64,000 nt of DNA from Phytopythium helicoides (lineage: Eukaryota > Oomycota > Peronosporomycetes > Pythiales > Pythiaceae): positions 62,001 to 126,000 of the forward strand of contig JANFNE010000002.1 of the NCBI GenBank assembly GCA_024867545.1, given 5' to 3'. The notes under the pieces were generated by a model that made no database searches, was not told the origin of the DNA, and was given only the letters and a program-made list of their open reading frames with translations. A program made the position numbers and the translations under genes. Shown in pieces: positions 31,623 through 43,100 of the stretch (the stretch's first letter is position 1; each line of letters begins with the position of its first letter).

Positions 31623-33063
31623 ACAAGAGGCATCAGGTGAAAGCTGAGCGCCGCGCCATGTGCTGCGCGAGCATCGCGCGAGGCGTTCGTGTTGAATCCT
31701 CCCCTGCAGGCAGCTTTTACGCGCGGACAGCTTTTTACCATGCGGCGGCGCTTACGGTTGAAGCTCCCCGGCGACGCACTTCGACGTCGTATACCGCATG
31801 GTCAAGTATACGCGGCGACAAGCAGGATCGCGTGAAAGCAGAAACCAGCTGGGCATACTGGCGCCCAGTCTACGGCCCGGACGAGTCAGAAACGCAGTCA
31901 GCGCCGCCCCGTCTGCTCTTGTCGTCGCATCGTGCAGCCCGCCACAATCCTTTGGCTGTGCGCGAACCCTGAATGCTGAGACTTTTTTTTTGTGAGAATG
32001 CTTTCTCACTTCTCTCTCACTTTTTTGGCCGATCGCGCGCGCTATTCAACTGCTTGGTGTTCAAATCAGCGACTGTAGCAATCGAAGCGTCGACGGTACA
32101 TTATGGAGGTGTCGAGCTGCTCGAGGCGATCTACGGGCTCGATGGGCCCTGCTGGTTGTGGAACTACGGCTGCTTGCTGAGCGGCCAAGGTGATCTTGGC
32201 GGCGGTCGCGAGCGTTTGTAATTTCTGAGTTGGCCTCCCGACGTGTGCCACCCCACCCCGGGAGGAGCTCCCAGTGTCCCACTATGCTGTCCACGCCTTG
32301 TTCCGACGTGCGCGAGCGTGGCGCGCAATGGAGACTTTTGTCTCGTGTACTACAGTGTACTATGACGGACAAGTGCTTGCACTGCTAAGGGTTGGCTCGC
32401 TGCTCATTGCATTATTGCGTGATGATCGGCATATCGGCATTGCTCTCTCCCTCTAGCAATGAGTCGCTGGTTTGTGCAGCCCCTACATGTGTACTTGCTG
32501 CTGCCGGCGCTCGAGAACTTTGAAGCTCGGTTTGGCATGGCGTGAAGGCGTGACGGCGGTGATGCTTGATGACGATCTACTGCGCCAGCTGCTGGAGACT
32601 GCTCTGCTCTGTGTTTGCCCAACTTGACACAGTTGAGCTCGGAATCACTTGCCGTGCTTCAGCTGGTGATGGAGAACATCGTGGTGACACGGAAGCCTAT
32701 CCGGCTTCTGTGACGATAATGGTGTGTAGCTTGTCGCCAAAATGCGACGAGCTGCGGCATATGAGTCACCTCGAGCGCAGCACTACGTGCCAAAGAGCCG
32801 CCTCGGTGCCACTGCGAACAACTCCACCGAACGGGGTTGAATGCATCTGTGCCGGACCACGGTCTAGAGCTTTTGATTTGTCCGATGTGAACGAACAGCT
32901 ACGTTGACAGTCCGGCACCGCGTTGCCGTCAAGAACTTTGAACTGAGATTATCTTTTGTAAATACAGCGAGACAACGGTGCACGATGAAAACACGGAGTG
33001 TTCGCCAAGCAGCCTTCTACACTTTCTCCGGGCTCGACGACTGCAATTGTTAATCGATGTGTC

Positions 33064-33618
33064 TCACACCTGCAGTGCAGGCTGCAGCGTAAGCGCCGCC
33101 TTGTACTCTTGCACTTCTCGCTCTCGCTGCTCGGCCTCGAGCTGCTCCTCGGTCCTGCGTTTTGCCTCCTTGTCAGCGACCGTTGCGCTGTGCACTCGGT
33201 GGTATGTTGACGAGATGGGCATGTCCTCGTAATTCACGGGCGTGCGGGCAGGAGACCGCAGCGCCAGTGACGGCGGTGCGCTGCTGCTGCAAGCAGCCAC
33301 ACCATTGGCGACCTCCTGGAGCTTGTTGACGTCGAGCTGGAAGCTGTTGCGTCGTCCAGTTGCTACAAGATGAGTTCGCACATCATCTGCTACGGCCGCG
33401 AGCTCTTCTTCTTTCTCCTCCTCCTGCTGGACCAGCTCCGGGGGCGCCGTCTGCTCCACGGCGTGGTGATTCCGCGCTGTTGCGTTCGCGTCACCACGGC
33501 CGGACCCAGTCAGCTCCACATCGACGAGCACTGGGTCGGCCGCCTTTTCTGCAGCGACACCGGCGCTGGCGTGCGCGGTCTGGGCCTGCGCGCGGGTCCT
33601 GGACGGGCAGCACCCCAT
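33064..33618 (-). CDS. small protein with predicted N-myristoylation, unknown function
   Basis: A single exon encodes 184 residues beginning MGCCPSRTRA. Gly2 with Cys3 and Cys4 and a Ser at position 6 fits dual N-myristoylation and palmitoylation, so membrane attachment is likely. The rest is predicted to be mostly disordered: acidic EEEKEEELAAVADDV near residue 70, RRNSFQLDVNKLQEV around 89-103, and a C-terminal charged helix DKEAKRRTEEQLEAEQRERE. RRNS is a possible basophilic-kinase site. There is no recognised domain. Many small acylated proteins of this kind sit on flagellar or plasma membranes, but that is only analogy. Confidence 0.65.
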   Translation of the reverse strand: MGCCPSRTRAQAQTAHASAGVAAEKAADPVLVDVELTGSGRGDANATARNHHAVEQTAPPELVQQEEEKEEELAAVADDVRTHLVATGRRNSFQLDVNKLQEVANGVAACSSSAPPSLALRSPARTPVNYEDMPISSTYHRVHSATVADKEAKRRTEEQLEAEQREREVQEYKAALTLQPALQV

Positions 33619-34144
33619 GCGCTCCTCCCGGCGCTCTCGCTCTCTCCGGCGACCGCTTCTTCCGCCGCGAGCTCCAGAGTGGCACCAGGCGGGACCGCCC
33701 CCACAGTGTCACGGTGCACAGTGGCACGTGCTCGGCCTGCTTCCCTCCGAGAAGCCTACGCGGACCGCGCGAGTGCTCGTCGCTGGCGCGCAAGGGGGCA
33801 ATAGAGACGAACCGACGCGGCCGCTGGTCTCGCAGCGAACTGCCAGCGGCCTGAAACCTCTGAGACTTCGCAGGCTCTTCCTGTGGCTGCTGCTGGGCCT
33901 CTGTAACGACTCGACCTTTGCTCGGCGGCAGTCTGAGGAGAGTGGAGCTTCCTGCAAGGGCTTCGAGCGGTTGTTGAAGTCATTGGAGACCCACTTCAAG
34001 CTTGAAAACGGTGCAGTTGAAGTACATAATCCATTTCTTTATGTGCATATTTCGACTGTATGAAGGCTAGACGCACCACTTTAACCTGGCCATAGAGGGT
34101 GCTGCTGACCCGGAACTTCCTGTGCACAGGACGTGACCGGCATG
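33619..34144. other. intergenic between acylated-protein gene and dynein gene
   Basis: This gap of 526 bases holds the promoter of the small acylated protein and the 3' flank of the dynein gene. Frames are present but nothing is recognised. Confidence 0.35.
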
Positions 34145-37100
34145 CTACTCGCCGAGGAAGAGGGCGACGCCCGCGAGCACCCAGTGCGTGTGGTTGCCCG
34201 CGATCGGCATGCTGATCTCCACAAGCTGCCGCTCGCGGTTAGTCGCGTAGTAGAGCGGAACGCGTAGGCAACTTTCCTTTTCGTACAGCTCGTCCGCATC
34301 GTCGCGTGCGAAGGCCACATAGCACGATGGAACAGGTGCCAGTTCGGGGGCATCCGCACTCGCCTCGAGTAGTGTTCCACCCTCGAATGACGCTCCCTGA
34401 AGCAGCAAGCGTGAAATCTCAAACCACTCGAGCGACACACCGGCCGATGCCAATCGCTCCTTTTCCCAGCACGACAGCAGCTTCATGCCGTCCATCGAGC
34501 ACCTCTGCGCGCGAGCGCTCTGCTGCCGCAACGCGTTCAAAAAAGTACCAGGGTGCAGCAATTCTGCTAGATCAAGAGGCCGAGTTAGCAGTGTACCATT
34601 TGCCGCTGCTTCTTGCCACTCTGTGAGCGCTCGCTTGCGTCTGGCAAGTGCACGCAGCCACTCGGCACATCCTTCTCCACCGTCATCCCACCGGTTACGC
34701 CACTCCGCAGGTACTTCTCCGGAAAGCAAAGCAGCCGCAACAGTTTGGATCGCCGGGGTGAGCAGACCAGACCCGTATAAAACTTTCTTGAGTGCTTGTA
34801 GCGCGTTATTCACGTGCAGCGTCAGTTCCAGCGCCACCGCGTTTTCCATCGACACGAACGCATCTGCTGGAGCCACCGCCTGCGAGTTGCCGCTTTTTCC
34901 GCTAGCAGCAAAAGAGTTGCTATCCAGCTGTAAAGTAGATGTGAGTTTGGACCACGCTTCGAGTAACGGTGCGAGCTGAGCACGCCACTTCTCTCGGTCG
35001 AATTGACGCGCTGTGCTCTCACTTGCTGATAGCATTTTCAGCTGAGCAATAACCTCTCCTGACACTGTCCGCTGTACCGATCGCTCAATGTTGTCTGGTA
35101 AGCCAAATACAGATGGTGCGTCACTGTCCGGCAGCTTATCGATCAGCGCAAGATAGTCTTCGTGACGCGCACTAGCCCCAGGGAGTTTGACCCCACCTCG
35201 AAGCAAATTCTTTCCCCCAGCTAGCAGCTCCGGGCTGAAGTACTCCGCCAAGTTGCATCGAAGTACGCGAAGGTCATACGGATTATCTACCCGCCCACCA
35301 TAAATTGCGTTCTCCATAAGTCCGTGCAATGTCAGCCAGTCTATAGATGCGCCGGCTCCACTCCGGCATGCAAGCTCCATAACGTTAGCACCCGCTCGGA
35401 AGTCACCAAACGAGAACTCGTAAAACTTGGTCCATCCTTGAGGAATGTAAGTTCGACGCTCCTGTAGTAAAGAATGGAAGAATGCGAGCAGGAAAAGTAG
35501 CTGAGCTCGAGAACTGTGGTTTCCACTGGAGTGATCGCGGTCAATAAACTCTGGTGACCATGACGCGTAAGTGCGCTGTAAGTTCTTCTTGAGGCCTGGC
35601 GGCGGTTCAAACGTAATCTTCAGGCTCTGCTCTAGCAGGACAAGTGGAAAAGCGTCATGAGGCTCGGTTGTTAGCCACAGACGGAACTTGTGTGAAGGAG
35701 ATAGTGCACTGATCTCTTTCTCTAGAGTCGGTAGCCATGCGACAACTAGATGCAGATTTTGCAAGCACAGCCACTCGCCACGTTCAGCACATCCACGAAG
35801 AAGTGCAAGAGCACGCTCTTGCTGACCACCTCCCATCGCAAGCTCAGAGTAATGTCCTTTACCGACAACAGAGGTTGCCACTTCTTCCAACTCTTTGCTC
35901 GGATCTGCGCCTGCAGTTGTGAGAAGTAGCACTGGTGTCGTATGCGTCGCTTCTTCGGCGCTTACAGTTCGCAGGTCTAGTGGTGGTGGAGTGAGTGATT
36001 TTAGCTGCAAAGCCCCGCAGATGAACTGAAGGATTGCGCTTTGAAGACGATCAGGTCGCAACGCCTGCACGACCAGTACCTTCTGGAACGCAGAGAGTCC
36101 ACCCGATCCTCCTGATCTTTCAACCTTGGGGTGAAAGTACTGCTCGCACTCTGCCGCTTGAGCCCAGCGCACCCACAGGTTCGAGCTGTCGAATTTGCAT
36201 ATCTGTGCAAGATGGGGTAGTGTCTCGCAAAGCCGATTGAATGCTTCTTTTCGCTCGGAGGTAGCCCAGTCCGGAAACGGTGTATGCATCGAAGATCCGC
36301 TCATACCATCTGAACTAGCTGCTCCGTCAGATCCAACGACATTTCCGACGAATAGCTCGAACTCATTCTCTTCGAAGCAGTCAGGGTGCATACCGCGCGC
36401 AACGTGCATCCCAAACATTGGCCGGTGCTCTTTGAAAAGCGCACGAGCCACGAACATGAAGACTTTATGCTCAAGAATCGGTAAAAGACGAGAAATGCGA
36501 TCCTTGGTGCTTGCTGCTTCCATCTTGGTTGCTAGCGTACCGCGAAACAAACTCAAAAAGCTTGCGAGGGAGAAACGATACATGTGATTCACAGCACTGA
36601 GCTGCTTCACAAGGAAGAACAATGTCGCGCCTTCTCGAGCAAACGGCCGGTACGAGTCTCGCTTCTCATCCAGCTCTTCAGCCTTTCGCGCTGACTTCTC
36701 AAGAGCTTGTTCAATTTCGGCGCTTGTTGCTTTCGTCTTTGTAAGTGACTCGACCAGCGCCGTGTTCTCAAGGATATCTCCCTCAGATGTCGCTAGAGTT
36801 TCTACGAGCTGCTTCTCGAGAGCAGCAAGCTGTACCTTGCATTCTTCCTCTTGCCGCAATAGGGCACTTTTCTCCAGCTCTAGTGCTGGCTGCTCGTGCT
36901 GGATGGTCACTCCGAGTAGCTGTCCCTCGAGACCAGACTTTGTAACTGTAAAGTTCACGATATTGACGATCGCGCGGGCGTCTGGCGCCAGTGGAGGTGC
37001 TGGGTTTCTTGTCACAAGGAACAAGCGGAAGTTTTCGTTGTAGTCAACAACCTTATCGCCTAATCCCACAACGAACCGTGGGCCCTGCCGCACGAGATCT

Positions 37101-40100
37101 CGCCGTACTAGTGGGTACAAGTACGGCTCAACAGTGTCAACCTCCAACACAAGAAGCGTTTTTCCGAACCGTACTGCCTGCTCCACATGGTTAACGAACC
37201 GAGCGTCGCGAGCCATTACGACCGAGAGCGGTCTCGATGTGTCGCGAGCAAGTTCGGCTTGAAGCCATGACGTACTTGCGCTGGCTGGATCAATGATAAA
37301 TGGGCATCGAGGCTGCCTATCACAGCGATCGTTCACTGGAATCCCAGATGGAGCAGTGCTATTTGATTTCTGGTTGCTGCTATCCTCCGCATCGGTGTTG
37401 GAATTTACAACAATAAGCGCGTTCTCCATCGACAAGGTGTCTGACGGCAGCCCCATTCCCTTCCATGTCAAAAGTTGGCTTTCAGAGCTTAGCAACTTGC
37501 AGTAATCGAATCGTGGGCGAGCTGACGAACTATTATGAGAACCTGAGTTTTGGCCATTTGGAACAATGTCAAGTAGTTCCGTTTCCCACGAGCGCACAAC
37601 GCGAGCTCGGACATCTTCCGAACACTGACCCAAGAATGTGGTAAATGCCGCAGCAAGTAGCATTCGCACCGGGAGGTCCATGAGTCGACTCTCCAGCTCT
37701 TGAACCTGTTCAGCCCAGCGACGCTGCTCGCCACCAAGCTTCCCAAGCAGTGTTTGAGCTTTTGTCAATGTGCCTTGGGCAGCCTCAAGTCCGACACGTA
37801 ATAGCTCTGCTTCCTTCGTCTTCTCTGCAAACTGTGCCTTCATAGCTTCAACAGTAGCATCAATCTTCTTCAATTCCCCCTGGCACTGCTGCAAGCGCTG
37901 TTGAGAAGCATCCAGTGAGGCCTTTGCCTCCTTCAAGTCGGCCTCCAGAGGTTCGATCTTGCTCAGAACCATGGAATACTTGAGGTTGGCCTTGACCCAT
38001 GTCGCTAATGGGGCCGCAGCCACAGAGACACGGTAGATGGTCTCGTGGTCGAATGATGAAGCTTTGTTTTTAACAAGCTTGGTGACAGCGCGCGAAATGT
38101 CCGGCGTAATGCGTCTCGCGTCATAATTCAAGATGTCGTCCTTGACACCACGGTTACCAAGGAATTTCTTCATTGAGTTCCAAGACGTATCTTGAATACC
38201 CAGCAGCATTAGCACAGCAGATAGCACATCATGAATGGGCTCAGGCGGCATCTTCAGAGAACGAATCTCGTTGAGGTTGTCGCTCTTGATGTTGCCGACT
38301 GCTTCTTTCGCTGTTTGAAGAATTGGAGTAATTTCACTCAGCTCGCTTTCGATTTCTCGTTTTCGGGCGTTGGTAGCTTCCTCGGCCTTGCCAAGCTGTT
38401 TGGTTAGCTCTTCGACCTCTCGACGGTTGATTGCCGCCCGATCAAGCGCTCGCTGAATCTCTGTCATAGCCTCATCAGCTGAAACTTGTGCAGCGCCTAG
38501 TTCTTTCTTTTTAATTCCCGCTGCTTTGCTCAGCTCGTCAACCGTAGTGGCGGCTTCCTCCAGCTTACTCAATCCGCTCTTGAGATGACGAATCTCAAGA
38601 ACAACTTTACGACACTGCACATCAAACAGGGCTCTCCAGGTGCCTATGAAGCTCACAAACTCTCGAGGTGTTGCTCCAAGCTCTTGTGCGCTGCGTTGGT
38701 AGACAGATGCAACCAATGGGGCGGTTGCAGGTAAGCTAGCCGCAAGTTGGTCACAACCTGACAAGAGTAATGCTGGTAATTGTTTGAGACTTGCAGTCCT
38801 CCACTCACCTAGCCACGCGATAGCACACTTTGTGTACAAGGCAGGATTACTTTCACAGCGGAGTGCAAACTGAGGGTGTCGTGGGTCCATCGCGAGTACA
38901 ACATGTACATACTGCCGTACACGGAGAACAAAGAACTCGTGGACATTTCGAATGCCGCTGCCGCTGCCACCTCCACCAATCTCCAGAAGCTTTTCCTTGA
39001 GTGGTGAAATTAAAGGCTCAAGCTCTTCGTGTGTAAACAATCCCGGCACCTCTCCAGCACTCAAAAGTGAGTTTGTAAGCTCCAGCACAGCATCACTTTG
39101 TGCTACGTGGTGATCTTCAAGATACAATACGTGATGCTGCCCTTCCACTCCGGCTTTCACGAGTAAGCTCTTTAAATCCGTTCTAAAGCTAGCAAGAGCG
39201 GCGTTTGCACTTCCATCTAAATGCCCATGACCACTACCTCCGGAAGTCGTAGCACGAGTAACACTAGGTGAAACAAATGTGTAGCTCAGGAGATGAGCAA
39301 CCAGCGTTGTAGCCGAGCGTCTACCAACACCAGAACTACCAACAAGCAGCATCGAGCCACCGGGTTCTGATAACACGCGCTCGATAACAGCAATATGGTC
39401 CAGAATTTCATCGAAAAGCTGGATGTGTAGCTCTTTCTCTTCGCGCTCATACAGAGCGAGTCCTTGTTGAATAAATTGCACATAGTCATCACTTGTAGTG
39501 CGTTGAAGCCTTGGTGCAAGCGGAGCAACTGCCATTGACCCACCCTCTCCTCCATCAACACTTGGGGCAGAAGTGCTAGCAGCTGATTTACCAAGAAGTG
39601 CTGAGAAGTATACATCTTGGAGTTTGGGGGCATGCCGCCACTGCTGCTTGAGCGCACTGTTAATAATTCCATCAAACTTCGCAATAGACTCTGCATCCAC
39701 AAGTCGGTCGCGAAAGAGTCTGCGAGCCTCATATGCTAAGACGTCTAACACTGCATCCGTTGCAAGGTCGTAGCGCAGCAGTGATAGGACCCATTTAGTC
39801 AAATCTCGAGGTGTAAACAGATAGTGGCGCTGCTCATCTACGGAGAATCTCGACTTTGTGGAGTCATATATTTCCACAAGAGTCCTCGCAAGCTTATCAC
39901 GAGCTGATGAAGCATCGTTTGCACTACCACCACCCCAAGGAGATGGTAATGGAGCTTGGTTAATAGCAGCGGCGTGATCAAACACAGCTTCCAAGAAAGT
40001 TGAATAGACAACTGAGAGCTCCTCGGAGCTAGGGTAGTCCATGGCAGCAACCTTGACAATGGCAGTAAAACGGGTTGATAGCGGATGCCGGCCAACTGTG

Positions 40101-43100
40101 GTAGCTGCATTCATCGAAGCGACAATTTGAACCTTCTCTAGTCCAAGAAACTCAAGGTTGGGATCATAGAATCCATTAAAGGTCAGAAGCTGCTGAAGGA
40201 ATGCGATCAGCATGCATGAGTCGTACTGATCGGGTTTGGGTAAGTTGATGTCCTTGAGGTATAGCACGAGGCGTTCAGCATCACGAGGACGATATACGCG
40301 ACCTGTAGGCGTCGCAAATAGTGCGCAGCTCTGAGCGATTTTATGAATCACGTGATCTGCCGTTGTCTGCGCATTGCAATGAAGCACAGCAACGGACACG
40401 CTTTTCAGTCCACATAGAGCCTGACGAATCAGCATGTTCTTTCCGCAACCTTCTGGCCCAACGAGAATAAATGGTTCCATCTTGTCAACCCAGGGCTCCA
40501 AGACTTTTAGTCCACGTTGAACACTTATGGTTGGAATCACAAGGCTACCGCCACTTCCACCATCTCCTCCACCACCACCGGCTCCGTCGGCAACACTGCC
40601 AGCAAGTAATGCACCCAAATCTTTGCGGTCCATTTTCCCGTCCATGGAGCCATATGTGTCCCGCTTTGTCTCGTACGAGTAATACGTATTCCCAACGCAG
40701 AAGCAGTCAAGAGGTGAAGTCATGTCAGGTGGGCGCTCGTTGGCCATCAGGAAAATGGATTTTGCAAATGCTGCTCGCGCTCCTTGTGATACGTTTGCAC
40801 CCAAGCCTCGAATTAATCCACAAACAAATTCAGAGCGAGTTGTCGCCACGGCGACGTGACTTAGAGCACCCATGATGGTACCAACAGTGGTCGTGTCGAC
40901 TACAAGGTCGTGCTTTCGCAATTCTTCGAGGGCTCTAGAGAAAAGCTCTTCCAGCCATCCTTGAAGAGCGCCTCGCTGCTTGCTGCCTTCGTCACCAGCA
41001 GCCACTGGAAGCGCCAATAGCCACTTGCTCACAAGTCGAGCAACATCAACATCTTCGTCAGATAGGAAGATCATTCCCATGCGGGAAATCGTTGCAGGCG
41101 AAGCAAAACGGAGATCGTGTGTCTCAAACAGGAAATTGACATTGGGGCCAAAGCTGATGCGCTCACCGTTAGGTAGCGTCAGCAAGTGATTATCATCCAG
41201 CACAGAGTTCAGCGACTCAATCCATTCTGGATCCACATCACCATCACACACAATCCATGAGCGGACATTTTCTGGCTCCTTCACAACTTGCCGAGCAGCT
41301 CCAGTAAGCACACCATCAGCCCATTCTCTAGTATCGAGATCCATTTTGCCTAGCAGTCGCTCGCGCGGCATCGATTTAGGATTCATCACATGCGTCTTCA
41401 CAATCTGGCCACACCTTGCAAGCGCTTGCTGGAGAACTTGCCAGACAGTGGACTTGCCGCTTCCGGACGGTCCGACAACTACGCATCCCATTCGCTGATC
41501 AAGTGACTCCTTGAGCTGCAACATTTTTCGGATCTGGCGATCATCTGGCTGCAGGAAGAATGGTTTATTTGTCATAACCTCTCGAATAGCCTCTCCGAGG
41601 GCACCACCGGAAACATCTGCAGACTCAACGCCAGGGAAGACATCCCCAATCAGCGCTAAAAAACGAGTAGCATCTGCAAACGTGAGCTTAGAAAGCGTGT
41701 TAATCCGGACCGCCTTGATGAGCAACTCCGTTTCCTGAGCTGTTGTGAGTCGATTTGGCGTAGATACGGATCCCTCTTCGTTCGTACCAGAGCTCTTCGT
41801 AGACTCGGCAATTTCCTTTTTGGCAGACTGCAGTAACTTCCCTGCAGTGTTGAGGACGGCCTTTAACGCGCGAAGACCCCAGTCGTAATGCTGCTGAGGT
41901 GACAGTAGCTGACCTGAAAGTGAATACAACGACACCACTTTGGACGCAATATCTTTGGCCTCGGAGAACCCTTCAGAGTACAGTATAACCTCTGCAATCA
42001 GGTTGTTATCCGGGCGCCCCATAGCCACTGGTCTGAAGAGCGCCTTGAGGTTGTCTGGAAGCTTAGAACGACCACCGTAGCCTTTTCCAGCCGGATTTAG
42101 CGTTACAAAGATACCAGCGTTGAAGTCAACATCGATTGCTCGGTTCAGTAGCTGTACTGTCGAGACCCGGTCTTTGATCGCATCTTGTATTACCTGGATT
42201 TGCTGAGAAATAGCGGACAACTGGTCTTCTTTCAAGCGATTAAATTCATCAAAGCAACCCCAGGCACCGCATTTGACGAGTCCAAGAAAGATGCGTCCCA
42301 TCGACTGAAAATCAATCCCTTCGTCACAATTAAACACAAGAACTTGCCGCCCAAACTGCCCACCAAGTGCCTTCACCGATTCTGTTTTGCCAGTACCGGC
42401 GGGTCCATATGGGTTGCCGCCAAAGCCCATGTGCATGCCTTGGGTCAAAGTCAAGTAGCATTTGTCGGTTAATGGTGTGTGCACCAACTTCGGTGCATTT
42501 CCTTGGTATTCGTAAGTGTAATCAAAGCTTGCATCGTTCATTCGAATCTTGCAGTACTTCGAGCTCCCACTTCCTTCAAGATAGAATCGCAGTTGTTTTT
42601 GCCATACCCAATCGGTGGTCAAACGACAGTTAGCTGCGAGTAATTGATCACATACGTCAATGTGGTGCACTAAGTCAAGAACAAGTGCTTTGGCTTTTAG
42701 TGCCAACAGCGGTTCTGCTGTCAGGTCGAGAGCAGTTAGTTCACGTAGCGTGTCTTGCAAGAAGCGGCGTAGATCACTGACATTGCCTTTTTCAATGGCC
42801 TCTTCCGCTTGCTGGCAGAATCGAATCTGCTCTGATAGGCAGAGTACTTGAGAAGGGAAGTCATGATAGTCAGGAGCGGTGCTTGCAACACATTGCGCTA
42901 CCAGTGCCCGTAGGGTGCGCCGCATCTCAGCTGTAAAAGTCTCTAACCATTGCTCGACAGCACTTGTGACTGGCACAGGTGTTTGAAGAGCGACGCGTTC
43001 TCCCGCTGAGCTAAGCATTGCCACTATCGAGTCTCCAGAAGCAGAAAATTCGACACGATTCACGCCTTGATAAAGCTTCTTGAGATGACTCTGAATCACA

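Larger units (their letters stand above)
30024..33063. other. 3-kb gene-poor region with inverted repeats
   Basis: This is the longest stretch without a supportable gene. It lies between the Q-rich gene start and the end of a small acylated-protein gene. Two strong inverted repeats are listed separately. A pyrimidine-rich tract with TCTCACTT-type repeats lies at about 31981-32025. Many short open frames exist on both strands, but none has a recognisable domain, credible start or splice support. It may hold regulatory sequence, a non-coding RNA or decayed transposon sequence. Confidence 0.45.

Noticed and set aside
31592..31972. Frame of 126 codons in the gene-poor region
   Set aside because: Its start is not ATG, composition is biased to Arg/Ser/Ala and there is no family resemblance.
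39317..39343. Loss of the Walker lysine in dynein AAA4 (GRR in place of GKS)
   Set aside because: The same substitution is normal in DYNC2H1 of other eukaryotes as far as I know, so it is not a defect.
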